Shown here one piece after another: positions 9,379 to 19,300 of a stretch of DNA of 64,000 bases (positions are counted from its first letter, which is position 1; each line of letters starts with the position of its first letter). The position numbers were made by a program, and so were the translations under genes. The DNA is taken from contig OZ316895.1 of the NCBI GenBank assembly GCA_973895155.1, positions 15,562,001-15,626,000 on the forward strand. Reading direction: 5' to 3'. Below the pieces are notes generated by a model, which ran no database searches, was not told the origin of the DNA, and was given only the letters and a program-made list of their open reading frames with translations. This DNA comes from Marsupella aquatica (Eukaryota; Marchantiophyta).

Positions 9379-12300
9379 CTAATCTAATAACATGTCGTTG
9401 AGATCATCCTCATTTGGTGTTCTGGGAGGCTCTTCCTCAGTTTCTTCTTGTTCCTTTTCGGTCTCCTTCATGACCTCAACTACGTAAGTCGATGTCCCGA
9501 GTACACCCAATTGGCCTGCAATTGGTGGTTGAATCTCATGACCTTCAACGCCGTGCCCTTCAATCTGGGATTCTCTATATAAATTCCAGTTTGACTCCAG
9601 AATCATGATCCGGGATTTTACAAAACCAATCTGCGCAGAACTCTTATCAACAGCACAACCCTGGCGAGAATTGAGGAGCGTAGCAGCTAATGTCGATCCG
9701 GTTCCACAACAAAGATCAATAACCCAATCCTCTTTCTCAGAGAAATGGGAAACAAACCAAGCCCCTAAACCAACAGGCTTCTGATATGGGTTCACAACAA
9801 ATCCCAACGGATCAACGGACTTCTTGGTTACACATGGAACCTTGATGATATTGACGCGATACTCATCCGGTTGGAAATTGCACATGTTCATGTTCCGAAT
9901 GCCTTCCTCGCTATAGAAACCTATTGACCAGTTCTCAAAACCCCACGCCAATCGAGCTCCAGCGGGATGCTCATGAATGTTAGTCTTCTCCCAGATTCCA
10001 GCCTCAACCCCACAGTTGCATACACTCTCCAGTGCAGACATCACCATATGTGTTTGTTGTAGTGAATGGATCACAACAAACCTCCACTGCTTAGCGGTCG
10101 TCATCTTTGAGAAACTTGTCAACATGTCTAAAATGTCCTTTTCTGTGAAGGCCACTTCATCAAACTCCGAACCAGGAGCATTAAAACCATACAGAATATC
10201 CGCAACCGCAAGGGTGTAAGCCCTTGGCTGAACAAAAGAATCCAAAATTCGAACATCACCAACATGGAGATAGTAAGGAAAAGAATCCCTGTCTGCATTT
10301 TTCCATGTTTGTTCAAACGCTTCTGCTGTGCCCTCGCCTAAGGACCTCAGCCGATTGTACTTATCGATTGCAGCAAGCACAAAATTCTTAAACACATAAG
10401 GGATTTCAGCTGAGGGAACAATAACCTCCCCCGCAGAATTATAAGTGACAGCCGGAACCACTTTGCTTTTCCTTTTTGAATTAATCTTCAACTGTAAGAA
10501 TGTCAGACACATCTACAGTTAGAATAGCGTGAGATGAATGCTAAAGCCGATAAAAATCTCACGATGGAGCACGCTAGCCAATAGATGGAATCGCTTAGAA
10601 ACCAACAAAGGAATGCTAAAGCCGATAAAAATCTCGCAATGGAGCACGCTAGCCAATAGATGCAATCGCTTAGAAACCAACAAAGGAATGCTAAAGCCGA
10701 TAAAAATCTCACGATAGAGCATAGTGTGAGAGGAATGCTTACCGCGTCACTCAATTTCTCCGCCCATATGCCAAGGACCGCGACATCTATTTCGTTGGGA
10801 AATATTTCTCTGCATGTTGCCCAATCTGGCTGACCAGATATCTGCAAAAATAGTTTCTTCACCTTGGCAAGCTTTTTCAACTTCTCACCTTCCTTGTGCA
10901 TTTGATCCAAAGTGATCACCTTCCCGATAACCCTATTCAAGAGACGCTTGACATGCTCCTTATTTGACAGTCCTTGGAGACCTCGAAATGAATTTAAGTT
11001 GAGGTCACCAGCAAGTTTATTCATTTTAATCTCCCTTACTGTCAAAGGTTTTACCTTTCCCTTTGCGTTCGTCGTTGCCACAATTTTTTTGGGTTGTCCT
11101 AAGACAATACCTTTCTCCCACATCTGGAAAATCTTCTCCTGAAGATCCCAAATTTCACCTGTTCGGAAAGCAATTTGGAAAGCCGGATCATGTTTGGCCA
11201 TGGAGTCACGAACTCCTGGCGTGTACTCCATCATGCATTCTTGACAACATGCTTCGCGGACATCTTTAGTCGAGCCCACACCCATTTCAAGGAAAATATT
11301 GTGACAAGCACGAACTTGGTCAATTTTAGTCATGTTCTTCCGATACTCCTGGTCATAGTTATGCTGGAAGCCTAACTTTCGGACCTCGGATCTCTGCCTT
11401 GATCGCGTCCGTCTCATACATCGAAAGAGCCGTCTCCTCCTCCTGATCAGCCTACAAAAGCGTTGCAAATTCAATTAAGGAAAGAAACTACGAGATTTTT
11501 ATCAGAGTTCGCATTTGTTCAACATGCATAACTCCACAATCCGCAATTCAGGAAATAAACAGCGAGATTTTTATCGGATTTCATGTTTGTTAAACAGTAC
11601 AACGACGTAGTACTTACCAATGGCGCCGCAGGAACCGCGACTGGAACTGATGGAATTGACGGAGCTCTATCTACTTCTGCAGCCACCGTCTCAGTCCAGC
11701 CAGTCCTCTTCCTCTTTGTGCTAAGTCCAGAACCAGATGGCCCGGATCCCTCGGATCCTTTACTTTTGCTTGGTTTAACGGATGGTCCTCGATGGTTGCC
11801 CCGGCCTCTCCCACTACCGCCAGTTTCTTGGCTCTTCTTCCCACCGTTAGAGGTTCCCGTGGCATCTCCCCTGCCGCTACCTCTCCCTTTCCCTTTTCCA
11901 CTTCCTGAAACCCGACCAGAAGTTGTAGGTTTGTCCACGTCAATATGTGTAGAGGATTGCAATGGTTCTTTCCGCCCCGATATTTTATCAGCATTAGAAC
12001 CACCGCTGCCACTTGAACCTGGTTTCTTGAAAACAATTTTGCGGACAGGTTTGAACTCTTCACCCACAAGTCTCTTGTACTCTGCATTCACCCTTGGAAG
12101 CATGATGGCATCACAATCTTGCACATACTGGCCGATCAAGCCGAACCCATAACATTCATCTCTCTTGCTGCCCAAACATCGGCAACAAGGGGATCTTCTG
12201 GATAACTGTCCATCGATTTCTCATCAAAGTTATCGAGAGTAATAATGAGAGATGTGAAACCCTTGCGCCCACACATTGTCAAGAAACTAAGGCCCTCTGT

Positions 12301-12585
12301 CAACACTTTTCCCTCCCCGTGGCCAACCATGAACTCGACGACGGCAACAGCAATGACAGGGCCATACGAAACATTAACTTTCACCAATTTTTGCAACTGG
12401 ACCCAAAGGATTGGGGTAGCACAGTCTTCAAAACCCGTGGAATGTAATCTGGCGTCACGGAAGTACCATGACTTCTTGATACACTTGACCTCTTCACAAA
12501 TGTCTTCACTTGTCCAAATTGCATTGGTGAGGCTTGTCATGAGACTTTCTGCCTCAGCAGATCCACTCTTTCCACTAGCAGCCAT
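9379..12585 (-). pseudogene. DNA N-4/N-6 methylase-like protein, spliced, frame-broken
   Basis: Minus strand. Exon 1 starts at the ATG at 12585 (MAASGKSG) and breaks near 12137. There, one missing T would join VMGSA to LIGQYVQDCD. It then runs to 11618 (GTAAGT donor at 11617) through a long Gly/Ser/Lys-rich linker. Exon 2 runs from about 11451 to about 10744 (donor GTAAGC), and its first 80 bases are out of phase as read. Exon 3 runs 10491-9379. Exon 3 ends with the SAM-binding region of an N6_N4 methylase: NPYQKPVGL (compare HPTQKPVAL), then WVIDLCCGTGSTLAATLL. That places motif I C-terminal, as in beta-class enzymes. The catalytic motif IV (S/D-P-P-Y/W) is at best ADILYGF here, so activity is doubtful. 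Such enzymes methylate exocyclic amines of C or A in DNA. Eukaryotic examples are rare. It may act on the block's own palindromes, but that is speculation. Confidence 0.65.
10493..10743 (-). repeat. Intron with 75-bp tandem repeats
   Basis: This is the intron between methylase exons 2 and 3. It has a donor GTAAGC (minus) at about 10743 and an acceptor TTCTTACAG ending at 10492. It holds three copies of a 75-bp unit (starts near 10541, 10616 and 10691). Each unit contains GAATGCTAAAGCCGATAAAAATCTC, a degenerate relative of the palindrome with the same GAATG prefix. The apparent Leu/Trp-rich peptide repeats in this stretch are intron read-through. Confidence 0.75.
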
Positions 12586-12804
12586 GGAAAAGTCTGCAAA
12601 TAAACAAATTCCAATGCAAAGAGCGATAAAATTATCGCCGCCAATCTCACAGACATGTGGACACGACATCTCATCACACAAGGACAAAGAGACCGATAAA
12701 ATTATCGCAAAAGTGAGCCTTCTTTAAATTGACGGCCGAGTGTACAGGTCGAAGAATCAGCTACGGAACCCTAAATCCAAAACCTTAACCCCTAAACCTA
12801 AACC
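12586..12804 (-). promoter_or_regulatory. Methylase promoter with two palindromes and telo-box
   Basis: This is the spacer between the stop of the upstream minus-strand gene (12805) and the methylase ATG (12585). It contains CGATAAAATTATCG at 12624-12637 and 12694-12707. These are about 39 and 109 bases upstream of the ATG. At 12769-12809 it also has telomere-like CCCTAAA/AAACCCTAA strings. Such telo-boxes are known promoter elements in plants. No clear TATA box was found. Confidence 0.5.
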
Positions 12805-13576
12805 CTAATCATAGTTGAACCTCGCCAGAGCGAAGCGTTTGATCCGCTTCTTGGGCCATTGGGGAATATGAGTGACGCGATGATCATAAGCCCACAGCCA
12901 ATGGAAATCAACTTCACCAGTCTCAGGATTCACTACTGCTATTGAATACCGGTGTGACGGAATGTCACAACAAGCATTTGTGCAGCATGGACAGATCTCA
13001 CCATTGGCAAGGACGTTCGTCCACAGGCAACTTACATAGATCAAGTTAAAGAGCCCACAGACTGGCTGGGGGGGGGAGTTGACGAATCTTGTATGAATAT
13101 AGTTTCCCACCAGTGTCAATAAAAAACTCGGTGGCAAGAGGATTGTCCAGCTCGTCAATCACATCCTGAATCTCATCGAATGCTCTACGTCTGTTGTCGG
13201 CATAGAATTCTGGCTCATAAGCAGGATTGCCCTTCACAACATGACAGCAGTGGAGTATAAAATGTCTTACTGCACCGGTTTTCAGAAAGTAGGATGGGTG
13301 GTACTGATCCGTAGAGAACTTTGAGTCGCACGAGTCTCTTGTACAACCGGCGTGCACGTTTGACACAATTTTCAAGGAAGACAACCATTTGTCACAATAC
13401 CTGTTGTCCACGGAGTGCAATCGACCTTCCGTTGTGCCTCCTAAACCCGGCAACACTGCGACATCAGAGATGAAGATGAGTCTCCAAACAAAACAAAGGA
13501 AAATGATTCTCACAGGAGGATGCGATAAGTTTATCGCACTTCGCATTCGAATTGAAAATATGACTTCCTCAGACAC
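12805..13576 (-). pseudogene. Cys/His-containing protein of unknown function, frame-broken
   Basis: Two minus-strand frames (13576-13046 and 13158-12805) join across a run of eight G residues at about 13070-13078. One inserted or lost base in this homopolymer explains the shift, so it may be a real mutation, a slippage site or a sequence error. The joined product has C-T-R-D-S-C-D and HFILHCC motifs, a basic/acidic middle, then CPCCTNACC and a C-terminal WLWAYDHRVTHIP. The paired Cys suggest metal binding. I do not recognise the family. The true start may be inside the ORF: a CAG acceptor near 13456 could make the upstream part an intron or leader. It is tandem with the methylase gene, 220 bp apart. 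Confidence 0.45.
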
Positions 13577-13854
13577 CTAACCCCTGAATTTAATCTTTCA
13601 CAAAAATGACAACTCCGATAAATTTATCGGATTCTCAATTACTCCTCTTTCCATGAAAGGAATGAAGACTCCGATAAATTTATCGGAATGAAGGCAACAC
13701 CTCTCTAAACACTGGATCAAATGATTGCAACAGAGGAATGCAAAATGCGATAAATTTATCGTAGTCCGCTCGGATCTGGACATTTTACACTAAATGACTA
13801 GTTAGTCTTACATGGAGAACTTGAACAGGAATGGCTGTTCCGATAAATTTATCG
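13523..13854. repeat. Cluster of five palindromes in the leader
   Basis: Sites are at 13523-13536 (CGATAAGTTTATCG), 13616-13629, 13672-13685, 13748-13761 and 13841-13854 (all CGATAAATTTATCG). The second and third extend to CCGATAAATTTATCGG. Several are preceded by GAATG at 8-11 bases. The cluster lies between a minus-strand TATA box and the unknown gene, so it is in the 5' leader or first intron. Confidence 0.85.
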
Positions 13855-13981
13855 GGTTTTCAGTAGAAAGAGTCGAATCGCTTGGGAGGAATGTAAGACT
13901 TGATGGGAGTTTGGTATTCGCTCTCAGTCAGGAGATATTTGCTCTGGCGAAAGCAAACGTTTTATGGGCAGCCCGCTCCTC

Positions 13982-14056
13982 TTTATATAGGAGACGCTCT
14001 AAACCATGGTTAATTTCCCCTTAACCATGGTTAAGTTTCCCCTTTACCTGGGTTAG
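13982..14056 (-). promoter_or_regulatory. Promoter of the minus-strand unknown gene
   Basis: On the minus strand a canonical TATATAAAG lies at about 13989-13981. About 20-70 bases further upstream there are two direct copies of AACCATGGTTAA (14002-14013 and 14022-14034) separated by TTTCCCC, plus a third weaker copy. The second copy forms the 16-bp palindrome CTTAACCATGGTTAAG (14020-14035). Position and order fit an RNA polymerase II core promoter with upstream dimer-binding sites, with a start of transcription near 13950. Confidence 0.55.
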
Positions 14057-14275
14057 TGCGTGGTCGTTCCTGGATTACGCGGTTCGGACCAAGTTACTCG
14101 CAGTTCGGACTTTTTCACTGACGGAATGTAAAACCCGATGCACGTATCACTCCCTGCATTCCCGCGGCGATGCAATGGAGGAAAGTGGCGTTTTGGAGAG
14201 TTTTTTCCAATTTTATCGGTCATTGCATTGCCTTAGAAAAAAAACGGGATCGGGCTAAACGAGAACTCCGACACA

Positions 14276-14300
14276 CTTCTCGGTCGGTCCGAAATCATGT
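14276..14300. repeat. Right copy of a 25-bp inverted repeat
   Basis: Its reverse complement matches 3651-3675 at 21 of 25 positions. The shared core is GATTTCGGACC followed by CGAGAA. The adjacent sequence shows further patchy similarity. It may mark the right end of the palindrome-rich block, or be a fragment of a separate repeat that is also present in the hAT 5' flank. Confidence 0.4.
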
Positions 14301-14305
14301 TTACT

Positions 14306-14640
14306 GTGAAATATCACACGCCGAGTCAAACTCCAAACATGCGCACAGCGGTTCTCTTTTGTTTTTTGGTTGTTAACATTCCTATCCGACGTATGTGATA
14401 TCTATAATTTATTGAGCATTTGCCAATATAGTGAAAACATATGAGACAATTAGTGACAATCATGCAAAATATCACACGTCAAGCTTTAGCTCCAAACATG
14501 CGTACATGAATGTCAACATTGTCAAAATTTGTTTCACAATACCCACAAATACCACTAAATTGTTAAGGGATAGCGAGAAAATTATTATGCGGATTACCAC
14601 ATGCCGAGTAAAACCTCCAAGCACGCGCGCACAAAAGTCT
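14306..14640. repeat. Three direct copies of a ~40-bp repeat
   Basis: Copies of AATATCACACG, then CCGAGTCAAACTCCAAAC, then ATGCGCACA begin near 14308, 14467 and 14589, with increasing divergence. Spacers between them are unrelated AT-rich sequence. They sit just outside, or at, the right end of the palindrome-rich block. Confidence 0.7.
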
Positions 14641-14839
14641 TCTCTATCCCTCCTTACATAGAGTGCTCTACTTTTGGTGAAGTGTGTCTAATGAAAAAAA
14701 CTCAAGTTTTTTATACAATTTAGAATGGAGACACGTTCTATATTTAGCGGGGTCGACATACTAGATAAGTGAGAAATCCAGACCACCCCAAATTAGCAGA
14801 TATCGCTTACCCCAATCGAGTTTATCCACAACTTTAAAA

Positions 14840-15440
14840 CCCGGGCTTATCCTCCCTTAACCCGGGCCGGGCCTCCCTCCTCCGTCCTCCCGGGCCTCCC
14901 TTCCCCCGGGCCGGGCCTCCCTCCTCCCTCCACCCGGGCCTCCCTCCACCCGGGCCGGGCCTCCCACCACCCTCCCCCCGGGCATCCCTTCACCCGGGCC
15001 GGGCCTCCCTCCCTCCACCCGGGCCGGGCCTCCCTCCACCCTCCTCCCGGGCCTCCCTTCAACCGGGCTGGGCCTCCTTCCTCCCACCACCAGGGCCTCC
15101 CTCCACCCTCCTCCCGGGCCTCCCTTCACCCGGGCCGGGCCTCCTTCCTCCCCCCACCCGGGCCTCCCTCCACCCGGGCTGGGCCTCCTTCCTCCCCCCT
15201 CCCGGGCCTCGCTTCACCCGGGCCAGGCCTCCCTCCCTCCTCCACCCGGGCCTCCCTCCACCCGGGCCGGGCCGCCTCCTCACCCGAGCCGGGCCGGGAT
15301 GTAAAGTCGGGGCCGGGGCATAAAGCCGGGTCCGGGTGATGAGAGGTAGGGGAGGGGCCGGGCCGAGTCTGGGAAGAGGCCGGGAAGAGTTCGGGCCGGG
15401 CCGGGAGAAGTTCGGGCCAGGCCGGGGAATAGCAGCGAAT
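14840..15440. repeat. GC-rich CCCGGGCC/CTCC minisatellite
   Basis: About 450 bp of imperfect 20-35 bp units built from CCCGGGCCGGGCC and CTCCCTCCAC blocks, C/T-rich on the plus strand. From about 15295 the bias flips and the plus strand becomes G-rich (GGGCCGGG and GGGGCCGGGG) to about 15440. Minus-strand open frames across it (Gly/Arg/Pro/Trp repeats) are by-products of the repeat. Both halves can form G-quadruplexes, on opposite strands. It is a strong outlier in base composition for the window. Confidence 0.85.
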
Positions 15441-15684
15441 ATGCGTCAAATAAGGACAATTCAGGCCGGCAAATGACGAGTTTACGTGCCGGGAAACTCG
15501 GCAAGTTGCCCGTCACATCAAACCGGGACCTGAAGCCCACCCCTCCGCCTGTTACTCCTAAAAAAAGAATCTGGGCTCTGTCCGCTCCAGCCTGTCCTCT
15601 ATACGCATACTAGACAGGGTGAGCAACTGAGCATAGATAGGTCAGTGAGCCTGAAGACAAATAGGATCTACAAAGAGAAAGTAC

Positions 15685-15820
15685 CACACCTCAAATCGGG
15701 TCCAGTAGAGTATGATGATCAAACCTCCATAGTGAACCTACAATGGGAGTAACACACCTCAAATTGGGTCCAGTAGAGTATGATGATCAAACCTCCATGG
15801 TGAACCTGCAATGGGAGGTA
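15685..15820. repeat. 68-bp tandem duplication
   Basis: Two copies that start CACACCTCAAAT (15685 and 15753) and end with GTGAACCT-CAATGGGAG, about 93% alike by eye. No coding potential. Confidence 0.85.
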
Positions 15821-16023
15821 GCTGTCCATGACCTCCATGAGAAATGACAGAAAAATGATTCCTCCTCAACAAATAATCTATCCAATGTCCTAGTAATGGA
15901 ATGTGATTGCTCCTGCTCCTTAACTTGTGGAAGTTCTTAATATGATCTCAATGCACCAAAACCAACTGGAGATATAAGAAGGGTGAGCTTTGGCTGAATC
16001 TACTACAATGATAGCAAAGGAGG

Positions 16024-16354
16024 GGGACCTAAAAAGAGGCAAAATAACCAATTGGCTTAGGTCAATTGGCTAGAGGATTTGCCTGGACTTGAGAGGTCCC
16101 AGGTTCAATCCCCCCTCCACACACTGGGGTGTGGAGGGTATATGTGTGTGGGTGGGATGGGTTTTGTGGATAGTGGATTGGAGTTCTGATTATCTGCTCG
16201 GCCCCTGGTCGTCCACTTTGTGGCCCTGATTTAATCCTCTCTCCTTCCTGGTGCGGGTCCCTGTCGGATCCGTTGGGGCTCCAGAAAAACTGTCACATTG
16301 GGATGGGGGGAGTCTAATTGTATTTACTCCCCATTTCCGTTCAAGACACAAAAA
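16024..16354 (+). mobile_element. tRNA-derived SINE
   Basis: The left part has an A-box-like TGGCTTAGGTCAATTGG and a perfect B box GGTTCAATCCC (about 16110-16120), the internal promoter of RNA polymerase III. The body follows the order of Au-like plant SINEs, including CACACACTGGGGTGTGGAGGG, TGTGTGTGGGTGG, CTGTCACATTGGGA and a 3' end near TTCAAGACACAAAA. A possible 8-bp target duplication, aaaggagg, flanks it (16016-16023 and 16355-16362). It has no coding capacity and would depend on a LINE for movement. Confidence 0.75.
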
Positions 16355-16362
16355 AAAGGAGG

Positions 16363-19300
16363 CACATTAAAGTCTCTCTAATGAAGACATCAAAGGCTCA
16401 CAAGTATATTCCAAGCTTCCCCATAGGTGGGTATATCCTGGCCAAGTAAGATGCTCTAGATATGCAGTTGTAAAGGAAGAGACATTTCATATTTACTCGT
16501 AGGACTGTGAAGTGGGCCCATTTTTGTCAGTGAAATGAACAGGTCTATGTCCTGGTAGGTGAAATGTAAGATAATGAGGACCACCCAAAATACTGTTTTT
16601 TTCCTTGTCACAAAGGTGTCCCAGAAATGCCGTTCAAACTAAAGCACTGCAAACGCAATGTCAGATGCATTTCTGAAGGAAACTTACTACAATGTGTGAT
16701 TACGTGCTTCATTATGGCGAGAATTATGCTGTACTCTAAGATGGTTGTAAATGAATCTACTTTGTAAAATATGGCAACGCTGCTTTCATAAGTACTCGTG
16801 AACACCTTGACATGTCATTCTTACGTTTGCGTTGCCATTTCTCTAGCTTTTTGCTGCCAAACAAATGAACAAAATCCTTCGATCAAACCAGTTTAATCAG
16901 ACTGTGCCACAATACTCTGCAAATATTTTATGTATGCTGATGAATTTCTTATGGACCTAACGCTGAATTCATTTTGGCCCATAAAAGTGAGGCTCAAGGA
17001 ATAATATATGGACAGAAAGTGAATAAATTTATCATATTTGTAGAAGCAAGAAACTAGTGGAGTGCACACATTTTTCGGGGTTTCCCCTCCTCTTTTATCC
17101 CAGGCGTGGGTTGTCCTTAAAGCAAAGCTTTATTCCTTTGACCTGAAGTGGAAAGAAATCTGACATCTGGCTGGCCCAAGTAGAATTACAATTGTAAACA
17201 ACATAGTTTCCAAATCCTGACCTATATATGCAAGGCAAGACCAGCAACCTTGAGCAAAAGCACCTACTCGTCATAACACCTCTTCGATGTTTGAGAATTC
17301 AAGAACAACTGACAGCTTCAAAACATTGGTTAGGCATTTATCAGGATAGCTAGAGGAGAGACATACCAATCGGTGGGATTGAATTTGTTTCAGCAAAAAT
17401 TGAGAGATTCTCATGAGATAGTAGAAACCCGGCTGATCTGGCCAATGGTTCTGAGAAGTCCCAGCTCGGATTACTACATGCTTTCTTTGTGGTGGCGACA
17501 ACTACAATGAGGAGAAATAAATTTCGCACAAACATGTGTTTTGCTCTGGAAAACTGAAAAGAGCAGGTGCGGAACAGCAAACTTTCATCAGAAGCCTTGT
17601 AAGTAGACTAATAGCACCTTACAATCGACCTTACAATACTAAGAACGGCTGAGCAACCGCAGAGGGAAACGGAAACCAAACATCTCGCATTGAATCCAAT
17701 CTGTTCCTTGCAACCACCACAGTGGCCCGTTATGATCATTCATTGAACTCAAATGTAACGTAAAATCTGTCCCGCAAATGCTCTGATTGAATAAATGTCG
17801 GAAATGAAGAATTCTCGTGAGATCATATACAAATGACAGCAGATACAGTTCCAGTGTTCCACCATACCAGCAGGTTCTCATAATTCTGAACGAATGACTG
17901 GCATAAAGAGGCCCTGAATACCGCAAGCCAGAGTAAGTCACGTATCACTCATGCATGGTAGAACATCAGATTCGAATACATTCTGGGCATCTGAGCACTG
18001 ACCTGGTGACAAAAGCTTTCAGATAGCACTTTGGTGTTTAGGGTTTACAAAAATGAAAATTTACGAGATCGTAGCTCTTTCCTTCCAGCTAAAGCAAGTG
18101 TTAGGAATGTTTTCTTCGTTGTAGATGACTGACTTGAATCAGAGAAAAAGGCTTTAGACACAAGCATGACATTTGGATGGACGGAGCAACTTCCTATTGA
18201 CTGGCTTAAATGTGTGACACAAGGACAACTCATGCCTTTCGGCACTCGTGCCGTCGAATGGATCTGCGAGGATAATTATGGCAAACTATGGATTGAACGA
18301 CAAGTACGGTACTTACAAGATGTTGTCATACCTAGACACAAATCTGAATTTCATTCAAAGAACCAACTCGAGCTCAGAGTACACACTCACTTCACAAGCC
18401 TTCCCGTCAAAATGAAAAACCCAAATACGTATTCATTACTGGCTCCCCACAATTTGTGGCCCAACTCAGGGCAATCAAGGGCCACCGGGTAAACTCTCGA
18501 AACTACAGTACGGAAACCCTGAAGTACCAGTGTCACCCTCAAAGGAGCCACGGGTGACTATGAAAGTGATGAAAGCCCTCCTTATCCTAGTTGGATTTCT
18601 AGCTCAAACCTTTCTTTGAACACGCTGTGCTTGGTCTCACATTACCCTAGTGTCATCCAATAATTCTTCAATTTTGGACACTACTGACAAAATATTTAGA
18701 AGTGTTTGTGTATCCTGAAACCAACTACCTTCATAGGCTATTTACTCTAGAGCTCTTTATCAGGCTTTTAAGTTTGCTGGCTGGTAGGGGTTTTAGTTTG
18801 CTGCTCAGCACAATTAGGCTCTTGGGCTAGTTTGGCTCCTTCATACTTTTCCTTTGTTTTCTAAAATCAGAAAACTAAATAGATCAAGAGAATTATTGTT
18901 GAAGTTGCTTTATTTAATGGAACAGAAAATAATCACCCTTGTGATCTTAGTTGTGCCAACCAGGATGCCACGTGTACAAGATTTGTAATCCTAATTTCAT
19001 TCTGATGAGAATGGACATAAAAATGTGTCAGGGCCTCCTTATGCCAGTCAATCCAGCCAGAATTGGTCATTTGCTCAGAATTCAATATGCCCAGTGGTGG
19101 CCAGGTGCCAGATATAAGGGGGAAATGTCCAAGACTTTCCCCTTTCTCCACATTCTATCACTTGTTCCCTCTACCTTGCAAGTTTATTTCACAATTTTTT
19201 AAAACCTGCTTTTAGTGGCTAAGGATAAACCCATAGTTTTCGAAGAGCAGATCTGGTTTAAATATATTCAGATCCTGTTTCCATAGGAATGTAGGCAATG

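Noticed and set aside
10519-10722. Leu/Phe/Trp-rich repeated peptide (membrane-like)
   Set aside because: It falls within a GT-AG intron made of 75-bp repeats; flanking exon phases support splicing.
11583-12152. 189-residue Pro/Leu-rich plus-strand ORF
   Set aside because: It is the antisense of the Gly/Ser/Lys-rich linker of the methylase-like gene.
12769-12809. Telomere remnant
   Set aside because: Only a few imperfect CCCTAAA units in a promoter spacer; more likely a telo-box element.
4187-13854. CRISPR-like spaced repeats
   Set aside because: Spacing is irregular, units are tandem duplications including their spacers, and the context is a plant nuclear locus with introns.
14847-15540. 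Several minus-strand ORFs rich in Gly, Arg, Pro and Trp
   Set aside because: They are translations of the GC-rich minisatellite; multiple frames are open at once and no start context or splice support exists.
17005-17035. Another palindrome copy (AATAAATTTATC)
   Set aside because: It lacks the CG ends and one arm differs; AT-rich chance match.
17350-17580. Possible secreted small protein on the minus strand
   Set aside because: The signal-peptide-like start is suggestive, but no downstream exon or family match could be found; left as a note in the intergenic entry.
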